Position numbers and translations under genes: made by a program. Shown here in pieces: positions 47,046 through 59,633 of a DNA stretch of 64,000 nt. Every line of letters begins with the position of its first letter. The stretch's first letter is position 1. The stretch covers positions 178,512,672 to 178,576,671 of the forward strand of contig NC_090322.1 in assembly GCF_040869045.1 (NCBI RefSeq). The letters run 5' to 3'. The DNA comes from Eurosta solidaginis. Taxonomy: Eukaryota > Arthropoda > Insecta > Diptera > Tephritidae. The notes beneath the pieces are model-generated. The model was not told the origin of the DNA and did not search any database. It was given only the letters and a program-made list of their open reading frames with translations.

Positions 47046-48465
47046 ACATAACTTATATAAAATCAAAAAGTTTCGAAAAGCTATGAGGGTGAGTATTTTA
47101 GGATAAAAAGTGTTATTCTTTTCTTAACTGCAGTCAGTCTTAAGGTACTGTGAAGCATGTGGGAAATGAAGTAGTTTTTGTTGCTACAGTCGGAAAATTC
47201 GGCGTTCAGCACCAGGTTCCATCAAAATTTGAACTTTTCTCCGCTCAGTGTCATGCTCTGATCAGTCATGATTTCTGCTTTTGTTGTTGTATTAACAGTG
47301 CTTCAACCGTAATTTGGAACCTGCCCCTTTAACAACAACTTCCCTATGGGCCACCGCTGTTGAAACCGTTAGTTCCCTTGGGCTTCCGTTAAGTACTTTG
47401 ATGACAATTTGTGAGTGGTCGCACCCATTGTATGAAGCACTGTTAACAAAATAACAGGCAGCCGTTTATATCTGAGATCGTTTCTCGTGCCCTGCTCTAC
47501 ACTGCCATGATTCAACCAAAGAAATTACGGGCTGAAATGCATGAGTTGCAGATGTTTTCCGAAAGAAATTAATGCCCAAAATAACACAAAAGAAAATTTG
47601 CAGAAGACAGAAGATTTCTCAAATAATGCGGACCTTGTAACTGAAGTAGTGGGAGTACTTAATTTATGTAGGGAAAACATCATCTCTAAATAACAATGGA
47701 GATGAAGAACCCGATGCCTCTATCCCTTACGATGGCAAATACGTCCCACCACCCAACTATGTCGAATAGAGAGTTTTGTATAGTGGATTATGCGCCAAGC
47801 TGTTCAAGTCAATAGGAGATGATCTGGTCAATAACACGATTTTGCTCTATCAGTACGGCTACAATGCCTGGTTAGTCTACTGTAGAGAGCTTTTTAAAAT
47901 CCATGCTGGCTAGGTCTTACTACGCAAATTATACGAATGTTAGAGTAGGCGGTTACGTCCTCTTTTGAAATCTTTAATGGAATTACGGAGAATGCTAGAC
48001 TAATATTTATTGATAGGATTCCAAATCACTTTCGAATCTTTTGGGTTTTATTATTATGCATAGGGATGTTAACGATAATGAAGGTATAAGTACATATTTT
48101 AAGAATGTGACTTTTTATTAACAAAATTTCGTGTCTTTTCTGGACTTTATCTTAGAGTACTGATCTATGCCAATTTCTAATATTGCACGTCTCCAATGAA
48201 CAACCAATTATGAGTTTATTTAGATAAAATTATCGTTAACGAATTTTTTGTTAAAATATGTTGAATTTTGGTTCTGGTCCCCTGTTCAGTCACTTAAGCT
48301 CTCCTTATGTTAGTCCGGCTCTGGTTGTAGTAGCCTGCGACAAGGCGTAACACAAAAGATCAGCTCTCATGGCTTCACTTGTATCTACTTTAATTTGCTT
48401 TAAGAAAAACTTAAAAACTTCGTTTAAAAAAAATCAAGTAATCAAGAAACTTTTGATCCTTTTCG

Positions 48466-48602
48466 CGAACTGGGATTCGATTCCATGTAACAATTTGGCT
48501 ATCATATGTCTGTGTTGAAGTTTTTATGAATTATTCTTAGAGCCGTTCTGTACTTTTTAAAAATGACTAACATGTTGATGCATGGGACCGAATCCCAGTA
48601 CA
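48466..48602. repeat. Inverted repeat with B-box-like arms
   Basis: AACTGGGATTCGATTCCATG at 48469-48488 faces CATGGGACCGAATCCCAGTA at 48583-48602, about 18 of 20 paired over a loop of about 95 bp. The GGACCGAATCCC core resembles a Pol III B box. Confidence 0.5.
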
Positions 48603-48955
48603 AGAAAAGCATGTGATGAAGGATCGTCGGATCCCGAAATATGTAATCCACGAATCCACATGTAATCCACGAATAAAAAAAAATTGAATTCCTCTAACAA
48701 TAATTTTCATTGCATACTATTTTCTAAGAGGATTCATAGAGGTGCCTATTTTTTTGTTATGAAAACTACTACTAAATACCAATTATGCTGATATAAAAGT
48801 TTACAGGCTTATGAGTTGAGGACCTTATCAACGGCTGAATAGAAGAGCACTCCGTTAAGACTGCCGTTTGGAAAACGCAGTATATTTTCAGAATACGTTC
48901 GAAGGACAAAATATCTCGAAATTTGTTTGAAAAATACCACGTTTCAATATAAGTA

Positions 48956-49211
48956 CATATCGCTCATTTGCTGCAATGGCGTCATAACTCAAAAAACATG
49001 ACTTTTGAGTTAATAACACATAAACGTACCCAATATCATGATCTATGTTGTACAAACAAATCTTCGTGATCAGTAAAAATTTAGCACGTGGTATAAAAAT
49101 GAAAATATGCCTTTATATGCGCAACATATGACAGTTAAAATCTTTGGATGGCTCTCCTGGAAAATTGTGTTTTTTGAGTTATGACGACGTTGCAGCAAAT
49201 GAGCGATATCG
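48956..49211. repeat. Inverted repeat, 45-bp arms
   Basis: CATATCGCTCATTTGCTGCAA..GTCATAACTCAAAAAACA at 48956-49000 pairs with its complement at 49165-49211, differing by about four bases. The loop is about 165 bp. No terminal duplication was found. Confidence 0.65.
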
Positions 49212-49299
49212 TCGGTCCCATGGAAGACTAACACTTTTCGGTACCTCGCGTGGAAAACTAACACTGCTCGTTATGGAAGGTAAGCATAACCATGCATTT

Positions 49300-50985
49300 A
49301 TCAGTCAGGGTAGAGTGAGGAGTTGATGCTTCTTAAATGGCAGGTAAAGGACGACTTTTTAAACTTGCAAAAGTTGCAGAAAGCGAGGAGTGCTGGGCAG
49401 AATACAGGAATCTGTTGAGGATCTATAAACGTGAAATCAACAGGTCAAAGAGGATTTCATGGAAACATTTCTGTGTGGACATAGAATGATCCAGCGAAAC
49501 GGCGAGGCTGAGAAAATTCCTCTCTAAGGAAGATGCAGTCCAGGGACTAATAAAAAAAGACGACAGGGAATGGTCCGACAGTAGTGAAAAGTCTCTTGAG
49601 ACGCTATTTAGCACACCCTTCCCATCAGGGGATAATGCAGAGGAATTGCATAACTTTGTCTACACTCCAAATACGAACCGAGCATTATTAGGATTGGTGA
49701 CCAATACCAAAATTAAATAGGCGATAAAAAATTTGTAGAAATGCTTAGTTTAATATTTTAGCGTTGCATAAAACTGAATCGCGTCCTGTAATCTTGGAGA
49801 ACGACTCTAGTAATCTTTATTCCGAAAGCGTGAAGAAGCAGTTATCTTTTCTCCTAAAAACCCGAGAGAGATAAATAGATGTATATATAAAATCGAATAT
49901 GAACGAAGCATTATTCTCTTCAGCACGACATGATTCCACTAAACCAGGAATATGTCTCAGACGTTTTTCTCAACATTGCCGTGGTTTTCAACAATGTATC
50001 AAAACGAGCAAAAATTGGCAGTCTCAACCTGATTGAAGTACATTCAGCATTGATAAATTGGAACGACTGCATGTTAAACTGCAGAATCATCACGTCGTAA
50101 AATCGATAAACAGAGGAACGCCGCAGTGTGGGGTATTATCGCCAAAGCTGTGTGCACTGGTCATCAACCAATTGCTTAAATAGCTCGACAGGGGAGCAGT
50201 TAAACCAACTATCACCTCTCTGATGGATCAGGCGCTTCGGAATATACATGATTGGGCATCTGAAAATGGATTAACCGCCAATGCGGAAAACACCGATCTG
50301 GATTATTTACTAGGAAATATAGGGTTCCTAATTGGACTAAGGCTAAGCTTGGTGGGGTAACACCATCGATCATCGATTCATCGATTCATCGATTAGTGTG
50401 AATAGGCTAACTTATTCCGTACCAGCGCTTCGAAGAGGCTCTTAGAGCCACAATAAAAGCGGATGGTTGGCACAGGGATGCCTAAATGGCAGACGAGATG
50501 ATACATGTGTGCACCGATGGTTCCGAAGTAATAAAATATAGTAGGGTCTGCGGTATACTGTGGAGATTCAGAAATAAACAGATTCAACAAGCTGCCGGAT
50601 CACTTTATTGTTTTTCGTGCGGAAGAAGTAGACGTAATCAAAGTACTAAAAACACTGGAAGAAAATAGCTTGAACTGCAGGGGCGTCAATTGTTTTAGAT
50701 GTATGAAGGGCTGTTTGGAGAAGAAAGCGATCGAGCACTTGTCAGGCTAAGACTATAGCTATAAGTAGTGATATAGGCATCAGTTCTAGAAGCATCAAGT
50801 GGCTTAGGTCCTAGAAAACTTCTAGTATCTATCAAAATGATGGAGTTATTTTATAACATAGGTCCTGGTTTTTGATAGGGTTTTTCAGTTTGGTCGTTAA
50901 AACAAACTTCTGGCAACACTATGAACTGATTCATTATATATGAGGTTCTCACAAACCAGCCAGTTCAACCTAACCTAACCTACAA
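49300..50985 (+). mobile_element. LINE family B, long decayed copy with internal deletion
   Basis: 49370-49740 reads the linker between endonuclease and RT: KVAESEECWAEYRNLLRIYK, REINRSKRISWKHFC, EDAVQGLIKKDDREW. Next come RT remnants near 49960-50230 (TPQCGVLSPKLC at about 50120) and GLTANAEN. An RNase H remnant MIHVCTDGSEVIKYSRVCGI follows at 50497, then the tail FLVSIKMMELFYNIGPGF with changes, and the 3' end CCAGTTCAACCTAACCTAACC at 50958-50978. Near 50375 a CATCGATT tandem repeat interrupts it. Confidence 0.7.
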
Positions 50986-52683
50986 ATCTGGACCTGAACG
51001 AACTGTGTTAGTCTTACACACGACCAATTGATAATTAGTAGTCTTCTACGCAAATAATAAACGGTGTTAGTGTGGAAATTCGAAACGTGTTAGCCTTCCA
51101 TGGGATCGACAATATATGTATCTTCTGAAAAAAGAGGCATTATTGAAGCAAATTCTGGGATAATTCTGGCATTTGCTAGGATAGTCCGTTTGCGAAACGC
51201 CAGCTTATATAGAGCGCGATCTTACACTCAACCGATGTTTAATTCATTCAAATCAATTCTAACGTTGCAAATGTGTTTGTAAGAATACCAAACAGGAACC
51301 AACCTTTATCACACCAGATATTCCAGCCTAAATCCTGCAAAAATATTAAAAGTTGCAAATAATATAAGTGCCATGTGTTTTATCAATTAACTTAGATATT
51401 TATTTTTTTTGGAATTTTATAAAATTTGTTTATTATATTGACTTTTGTCTGTGCTACTGGAAATCACGGTAATTTGTTCAATATACATAGGCATATTTAG
51501 TGGTGGTAAAAAATGGCATCAGTTAAAGCGGGTTGCAGCATCTCACAGCATACGTTTAGATATACACACATATACATATATATTTCATAAATATTTGTTT
51601 AATGTTTATATACTACCATTTATGTAAAGTTAGTAACAAGTACACTAGTTTTTTTTTTTTTACCTTCATAACTAGTTTTCTAAAAAAATAGGCACCTACT
51701 GTCCTAATTTACAAAAAATGATTCAAATGCATAATAAAAAAGAGAACAAATTAAATAACTTTTGATAAACCAAACAAGCAATTCAACAAAGTTGTAAGTA
51801 GAAACCATATAAATCGAAGCAGAATTGCAGCGTTTAACGTGTTGCCGTATAGCATGTACGTAACGTTGCGTTTCAGGATCATTTAAAAGCTCGTTTCAAG
51901 CAAATGAAACCCTTTTTTTCTGTGTCTGAACTAGGGCAACCTAAAATATGCAAAAAATACCCATTTTATATTTGAAAACAACATTAAAATCTTGATTTAT
52001 ACTTAAAAATATATAAGCTATAAAGTATGAATTTTTTATATTCCGAAAGAACCAGGGGGACAAACACAGACTAAAAATCTGGATAAACTGTTTTCCTCTT
52101 CAAGCACGTGAAATATTCTGAAGGATGCATTTCCGCGTCGCGTAGTCTCTTGTTTTGGTGGTTTCCACTGATCATCCAATTTCAACCGACGCAAACTTCT
52201 TTTTATGTTTTTTTTTGTATGTGAATACAAAGCTCAGACTCTTAAAGTCCTTCGACAGAGATGATAGGAACTGTGGCCTACATTCTTGTAAGGGTGATAG
52301 AATTAACACAACAAGGGGTATTCAAGTCTAATGGTGACCGTTTAGCCGATGTAATCTTATTGGCTTTATGGAATAAATTGTAATGGATTAAATGAAACCA
52401 TTACACAAGCCGAACCAAAGTTTTTTATTCGAAATATAAAAGTAAAAAATCATCAGCTGAATCCTGTATATGCTAATTTGGCAAAGCGGCGAAAAACGTA
52501 CGTTGGCTTCAGCGAATAAAAACTCAATATAAATATTTGTTATACACTATCAAAGTATTTCTATAGCTTCCCTTCATTTTTTCACCCCAGTCTACCTTAA
52601 TGCATAAATGCCATATTGCTACATTACTTAAACTCATATTTTAATAAAATATGCCTATAAACAAGTACAAATTGAAGTAATTG

Positions 52684-55675
52684 AAGTAAGGAAGTCTAAG
52701 TTCGGGTGAAACCGAACATTACCATACCCAGCTGCACACTTGAAATGCTGTTGTTGTTTGTTTTTTGTGCTTAATAGTGTTACAAGGCTGCGAAATAATA
52801 CATATACATATGGTTCTATTCTGAACAAATTTTTCTTCGAGTTGTGGCTCCCGAAACATAGAAAATTGCTTAGTCATAAAAGGGGCGGTGTTACGCCCAT
52901 TTTTAAAAATTTGAAGTTGTTCCTATTTATTGTTATAAATCCACTTGGGAAGTGAAATACTATTGTAATAAAGCCCTTTTTGCAAAGATATAGCTTATTT
53001 TATTAGCCCACGACCCTTTTAAAAATCTTTTATATAAAAGTGGGCATGGTCCTCAACCGATTTCGGTAATTTTTATACTCAGTTGAGCAGAGCTCACAGA
53101 GTATATTAACTTTGATTGGGTAACGGTTGGTTGTATAGGTATAAAGGAATCTAGATAGATATAGACTTCCATATATCAAAATCATCAGTATCGAAAAAAA
53201 TTCGATAGAGCCATGTCCGTCCGTCCGTCCGTCTGTCCGTTAACACGATAACTTGAGTAAATTTTGAGGTATCTTGATGAAATTTGGTATGTAGGTTCCT
53301 GGGCACTCATCTCAGATCGCTATTTAAAATGAACAATATCGGACAATAACCACGACCACTTTTTCGATATCGAAAATTTCGAAAAATCGAAAAAGTGCGA
53401 TAATTCATTACCAAAAACGTATTGAGTGATGAAACTTGGTAAGTTAGTTGAACTTATGACGCAGAATAGAAAAATAGTAAAAGTTTGGACAATGGGCGTG
53501 GCACCGCCCACTTTTAAAAGAAGGTAGTTTAGAAGTTTTGCAAGCTGTTATTTGGCAGTCGTTGAAGATATCATGATGAAATTTAGCAGGAACGTTACTC
53601 TTATTACTATATGTCTGCTTACTAAAAATTAGCAAAATCGGAGAACGACCACGCCCACTTTTTAAAAAAAAAAATTTTTTAATTCAAATTTTAAAAGAAA
53701 AGTTAATATCTTTACAGTATATAAGTAAATTATGCCAACATTCAACTCCAGTAATGATATGGTGCAACAAAATACAAAAATAAAAGAAAATTTCAAAATG
53801 GGTGTGGCTCCGCCCTTTTTCATTTAATTTGTCTAGGATGCTTTTAATGCCATAAGTCGAACAAAAATTAACCAATCCTTGTGAAATTTGGTAGAGGCTT
53901 AGCTCCTAGGACGGTAACTGTTTTCTGTGAAAAAGGGCGAAATCGGTTGAAGCCGCGCCCAGTTTTTATACACAGTCGGCCGTCTGTCCTTCCGCTCGGC
54001 CTTTAACACGATAACTTGAGCAAAAACCGATTTATCTTTACTAAACTCAGTTCACGTACTTATCTGAACTCACTTTGTATTGGTGTAAAAAATGGCCGAA
54101 ATCCGACTATGAGCCCACTTTTTCGATATCAAAAATTACGAAAAATGAAAAAAATACCATAATTATATACCAAATACGAAAAATGGGATGAAACATGGTA
54201 ATTGTATTGGTCTATTGGCGCAAAATATAACTTAAAAAATAAACTTGGTAAAATGGGTGTGACATCTACCATATTAAGTAGACGAAAATGAAAAAGTTTT
54301 ATATGGCGAAATCAAAAGCCCTTGGAATCTTGGAAAGAATACTGTAGTGATATTATATATATAACTAAATTAGCGGTACCCGACAGATGAAGTTCTGGAT
54401 TACCCTGGTCCACATTTTGTTCGATATCTCGAAAAGGCGTCCACCTATAGAACTAAGGCCCACTCCCATTTAAAATACTCATTAATACCTTTCATTTGAT
54501 ACCCATATCGTACAAACACATTCTAGAGTCACCCCTGGTCCACGTTTATGGCGATATCTCGAAAAGGCGTCCACATATAGAACTAAGGCCCACTCCTTTT
54601 TAAAATACTCATTAATACCTTTCATTTGATACCCATATCGTACAAAAAAATTCTAGAGTCACCCCTGGCCCACCTTTATGGCGATATCTCGAAAAGGCAT
54701 CCACCTATGTAACTAAGGCCCACTCCCTTTAAAAATACTCATTAACAATTTTCATTTGATACCCATATCGTACAAAGAAATTCTAGAGTCACCCCTGGTC
54801 CACCTTTATGGCGATAACTCGAAAAGGCCTCCACCTATAGAACTAAGGCCCACGCCCTTTTAAAATACTCATTAACACCTTTCATTTGATACCCCTATTG
54901 TACAAACGCATTCTAGAGTCACCCCTGGTCCACGTTTATGGCGATATCCCGAAAAGGCGTCCACCCATAGAACTAAGGCCCACTCCCTTTTAAAACACCT
55001 ATTAACACCTTTCGTTTGATACCCATATTGTACAAACGCATTCTAGAGTCAACCCTGGTCCACTTTTATAACGATATTCCGAAAAGGCGTCCACCTATAG
55101 AACTAAGGCCCACTCCATTTTAAAATACTCATTAACACCTTTCATTTGATACCCGTATAGTACAAACAAATTCTAGAGTCACCCCTGGTCCACCTTTATG
55201 GCGATATCTCGAAAAGGCGTCCACATATAGAACTAAGGCCCACGCCCTCTTAAAATACTCATTAATACCTTTCGTTTGACACCCATATTGTACAAACGCA
55301 TTCTAGAGTCACCCCTGGTCCCCTTTATGGCGATATCACGAAACGGCGTCCACCTATGGAAATAAGGATAACTCCCTTTTAAAATACTCATTAACACCTT
55401 TCATTTGATACCCATATCGTACAAACAAATTCTAGAGTCAACCCTGATCCACCTTTATGGTGATATCCCTAAATGGCGTCCACCTATAGAACTATGGCCC
55501 ACTCCCTCATAAAATACTCTTTAATACCTTTCACTTGATATACATGTCATACAAACACATTCCAGGGTTACCATCGGTTCATTTTCCTACATGGTGATTT
55601 TCCCTTATGTTGCCACCATAGCTCTCAACTGAGTATGTAATGTTCGGTTACACCCGAACTTAAACTTCCTTACTT
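52684..55675 (+). mobile_element. 130-bp-repeat TIR element, complete copy
   Basis: Terminal inverted repeats of about 55 bp: left AAGTAAGGAAGTCTAAGTTC.. at 52684, right complement AAGTAAGGAAGTTTAAGTTC.. ending at 55675, both continuing GGGTG(A/T)AACCGAACATTAC. The left interior is a set of degenerate phrases (ACCACGCCCACTTTT, TTTCGATATCGAAA, GATAACTTGAG) repeated at intervals. The right interior is the 130-bp tandem array. About 3.0 kb, no protein. Target duplication was not resolved. Probably non-autonomous. Confidence 0.75.
54404..55571 (+). repeat. Tandem array, 9 units of 130 bp
   Basis: The phrase CCTGGTCCAC and its variants starts at 54404, 54534, 54664, 54794, 54924, 55054, 55184, 55314 and 55443, ending at 55571. 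Spacing is 130 with 128-129 at the end. Each unit holds GGCGATATCTCGAAAAGGCG, GAACTAAGGCCCACTCC and CATTTGATACCCATAT. Confidence 0.9.
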
Positions 55676-55679
55676 GTTC

Positions 55680-56165
55680 TTCATACCTTATAGTAAAGGC
55701 AACCTCTCTGCCAAATTTTGTTACGATAGGTTTAACGATTTTTGATTTATGATTAATAATATTTGTAAAATTGATTTTACCGCAAGTAGGCGGTGCCACG
55801 CCCATTATAAAAATTTTTTACAAATTTTTATCCAGTCTCAATACCAGTTCACGCGTCAAATTTCAACATTCTAGGTGTATTATTTACTAAATAATCAGGT
55901 TATTTGTGTTTTCCAAAAGGTTATAAATATAAAAAGTGGGCGTGGTTATCATCCGAATTCGCTCATTTTCAGTACCAATCTATTCTGGATACAGATAAGC
56001 TCGTGTAGCGAATTGACATGGCTCAATCAACTTTTTTTTCCCTTCCTGATGATTTTGATATATGGAAGTCTATATCTATCTCGATTCCTTTATACCTGTA
56101 CAACAAACCATTATCCAATCAAAGTTATAATACCCTCTGTACAAATACAGCTGGTTATAAAAATA
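55680..56165 (-). repeat. Inverted fragment related to the start of the 130-bp-repeat element
   Basis: 56040-56165 is the complement of the 53095-53180 part (GTTGTACAGGTATAAAGG, ATCGAGATAGATATAGACTT). The rest has the same kind of phrases (GGGCGTGGCACCGCC on the minus strand near 55805) but a different order. It lies head-to-head with the element at 52684. Confidence 0.55.
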
Positions 56166-56517
56166 TGCAGATATGCATTTATTTTAAAATATGCTATATA
56201 AAGTGTAGTTCAAACTTCATATATTTTTGTGGAATGTATGCATATTTTTTTTGGTTTAGTGGTTATGAGTCACATAAAAATTATACTGTGGCATACTTTG
56301 GGTTGCCCTTGCCATAACAATATTCCAAAAAAAAAAATATAATTGTTTAATTATCTAACTCTTTTACGTCAACGTACTGGAAGTATCGTTGTGAACAAAA
56401 CAAGTGTGATATCTTATCTGTCAAATTGTCTGACAAGATGTTCTTTATCAGTGGTCGTCAGCTAGTGAAATAATTATTCGCGCTCACTTCACACGTATTA
56501 TTATTCTGTTTGGTTTA

Positions 56518-57101
56518 AGCTGCAATTACCCACCGACGTATGTCGTACGTACGGACGTTTGTCGTACGAAATACGTTTGACCGAACCCTCAAGCCCGTAG
56601 GAATCAATGTGTGCGTCTGTGTACATGTACATAACATATTTGTGTGTGTATTGTTTACATACAAGCACTGTTGCCATTGACCATTTTTCATGCATGCTTA
56701 CGGAAACATCAACTTTTTCCAATTTCATTTTTGATGTTGTAAAAGGCTAGAATTAATATTAAATAAATACAAATAGATTACATATTTGTAATCTGCACTG
56801 TTACATTATTATTTCGAATTATTTTCACAATTTTTCAAACTTTAATCAGGTGTTTTTGCATAAAACTGCAAACGGTCAAAAATTAGCGCACACAACTTTA
56901 CTAGGCAACTCTGTTTAGTGAGAGAGCGATCAGCTGACACGTTCTTACGGAACAAATCAAAATTGTTTTGATGTCTACGTTCCGGGCTACGTACGTACGG
57001 GCGTTGCACGTCGGTGAGTTTTCGTTTACATTGCACACTCATAAGACAGGTCGTGTCAGCTGACACGTTTTTGGTGCGTACGTTCGTGAGTAACTGCCGC
57101 A
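56518..57101 (-). mobile_element. PIF-like MITE (TGCGGCAGTTACC family), copy 2
   Basis: A full-length inverted copy of 38009-38592 with a 3-bp duplication TTA (56515-56517, 57102-57104). The palindrome CGTGTCAGCTGACACG is conserved at 57052-57067. A frame shared by both copies (PYVRSPER, NVSADRSLT) is open for 70-85 codons, but it lies over the palindromic ends and I do not call it a gene. Confidence 0.8.
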
Positions 57102-57998
57102 TTAGTCGTCGCTGAACAAGCAGAATAGCAACTTCGGAGGAGGCTATTGTTTATTTGCGTATTTGCCAAAGATATTTTGCAAACAAACGCTCATCCGCAG
57201 AATGTTTTCATGGTTTAATGTTGATATTTTCTTTGTTTAAATTTTTTCGTTAGACTCAAGCAATGAAGTGGTATTTATATGGCATATTTTGGAATTGTTT
57301 TTTGGGTATTAACAGACATGCGTGCATACGTCCTATCTCATTGCTTCTTTATCAAAAACTCAACCATTACCACTACGATGATTTTAGTCTTACTAACACA
57401 GATACAGTTTCAATTTTGGTGACCACTATTCTATAAGCAGTTTTATCGCGTTTTAACAGCGTAGATAGAAAGAGACGCAGAATGAGCGTGCCTCTTTGTT
57501 TGTCTTTTGACGCTCGTGCTTTAGATATCACTCTTGACTTAACCAGAATAGAAGGTATACTTGGAAAACGGAGCCATTGTATTTATTTTACTTGCTAGGT
57601 ATGGACAGAAATGCCGACATAACGATATAACGAAAAAATCTAACGACTTAATAAAAAAATTCGCCCTAGAAATGCTCAAAAAATTGTTTCATTAGTCAAA
57701 TAGTAGCCATCTCTCAAGAAAACTCAGACGCTTTCTGCTACCTTTTTGTAAAGATTTTTTAGGAATCAAGTACAGAGCGGCACTTGTTTCGCTAAGAAAT
57801 ATATGTAAATGATAATTATTGCTGAGCCATGAGCCTGTAAGAACCTAGTCGGTTAAAAACCAGGAATAGCAGTGACTATATTTATATGTTTTTTAAATGG
57901 AATGTAGCATGTTTTGAGCAGTTATTACATGGAAAGCAATAATAATATTTATGTTTGTTGACCACATGACGTTTCAAAAAAAGAAAAATAAATAAATA

Positions 57999-58336
57999 AA
58001 TTTAAGGCGCGATAACCTCCGAAGAGATCTAAGGCCGAGCTTCTCTTCCAATTTGCGGCGTGCTCCTCTGGATTTTCCCTACAAATTGGCCGGACGTGAC
58101 CTACATGTTTTATGCCGACTCCGAACGGCTTCTGCAAGGCAGATGAGTTTTCACTGAGAGCTATTCATGTCAGAAATACACTCGGAGCGCTTGCCAAACA
58201 CTTCCGAGGGCGACCCCGCTTCGAAAAAATTTCTTCTAATTGAAAAACCTTATTTCTAAAATTTTGATGGTGCTTTGCCCGGGGTGTGAACCCAGGGCAT
58301 GCGGTGTGGTAGGCGGAGCACGCTACCATCACATAA
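57999..58336 (-). mobile_element. tRNA-derived SINE, copy 3
   Basis: Full-length minus-strand copy in the 14-kb intron. Same blocks as the other two: B box GGTTCACACCCC, GCAAAGCACCATCAAAA, CGACTCCGAACGG as its complement, and the 3' part CTAAGGCCGAGCTTCTC on the plus strand. The 5' end near 58336 has lost a few bases of the tRNA-like start. Confidence 0.75.
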
Positions 58337-58344
58337 GAACAAAA

Positions 58345-58745
58345 AAAAAAAGCACAAGTAAGGACGGGACTGACCTCATAACTTTGATGAATGAAGCTTT
58401 ACAATAATTTAATGAAATTTGAAAAATTCATAAAATCTGAGCAATCGGTTGTATGGAACATATATATTATATTTAACCAATCTTGATATTTTAGGCATCT
58501 TGTGAAAATTCAAGTCTCTAGCTGAAAAAATCGGAAAATTGCGAATTTTCTGAAAAATCGGTTGTATGGGAGATATATGCTATAGTAGTCACATCCTATC
58601 GATTCCGACAAATATCTATTGAACCACCAAAATGTACTAGCTCACCAAATTTCACCAGGATACCTTAAATATTGAGGGACTAGTTTGCATTCAAAAAGAC
58701 AGACCGACATGACCTAATCAACTCAGCTCATCATTCTGATCATTT
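58345..58745 (+). repeat. Degenerate fragment of a dispersed fly repeat
   Basis: Starts CACAAGTAAGGACGG, like the termini of the 52684 element. It then has AAATCGGTTGTATGG(G/A) phrases at about 58443 and 58556, CTATAGTAG..CCGA, and GACAGACCGACATG..ACTCAGCTCATCATTCTGAT. Such phrases are common in fly repeats; the right end is missing. Confidence 0.5.
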
Positions 58746-59633
58746 CGTTATGCCTGCTGGTGGGTCTATCTCTTCTCCTTTAAGCACTTACGTGTAACAT
58801 ATTATTTTCATGAAAGATATAGAAAGGGCAAAGATATTAATGACTACCAATACGAAGGGAAAATTAACAGGTCTGGTTGGTCCCCATCGAAACAAGAACG
58901 TTATAAAAGTCAGCCCCTAAAATTTTTCAAATTTTTTTTTTGATCTGCAGCCAATGCTGTAACTCTGTTATTTAACATCCGATTATTGACAAGCTCTGTA
59001 ATTGCTTTCAATGCCTTTTGGAGCTCTGCAGTAATTTTCACATACTCGTTTTTTCATAATTTGGTCAAAAGAAAATAATACTCTTAGGGGCTACAATTAG
59101 TATGGCATATAGAGATGCTGAAGACAAAAGTTATGGTATCTCAAATTTAAAAATCTTATGTAAAATAACGCAAGTTACGTCAAAAAACTATTCCTGGTGT
59201 ATTTGCAGGGATAAAAAAAAATCGAGTCCCTCTCATCATAAGCGAACTTTCGAAAATTTTCATTTCGGCCCAGTCTAGTATACAGTGGGCTATTTAATAT
59301 ATTTTTAAGACATCGAAAACTACAGAAGGTATCACTTGATATGCAAAAGGTTTCATTTAGCTTGAAAAACGTTTAAATTGCTTGCAAAAGGCTATAACGT
59401 ACTCTCACCTTTAGACCTGTATGTTAGTTTAACGGAAATATTTGATATGTGGTAATACGCTTTACGTTACAATACTGCTTAGATTGGATGTTTAACAATA
59501 AGCGCTCTTTACGAATCAGAAAAATCAGCAAAAAACATAAACAAAATCGAAATTGAAATCGAAATTATAATGTATATAAAAATAAATTAAATATGTTTTT
59601 ATGTATTATGTAAATTTTCAAAACATTACTAAC

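Larger units (their letters stand above)
45520..59633 (-). other. Intron of the stan-like gene (about 14.1 kb)
   Basis: Donor GTTAGT at 59633-59628, acceptor GCAG ending at 45520. It contains two LINE copies (45955, 49300), hairpins near 48460 and 48950, the 130-bp-repeat TIR element (52684), a PIF-like MITE (56518), a SINE (57999) and a degenerate repeat (58345). In 45520-45950, 47050-48450, 51000-52680, 57105-57995 and 58750-59630 I see nothing recognisable. A tetranucleotide ATGT tract and an AT tract flank the acceptor near 45555-45605. Confidence 0.7.

Noticed and set aside
54404..55571. CRISPR-like array
   Set aside because: Units are contiguous 130-bp tandem repeats without spacers, inside a TIR element, in a eukaryote.
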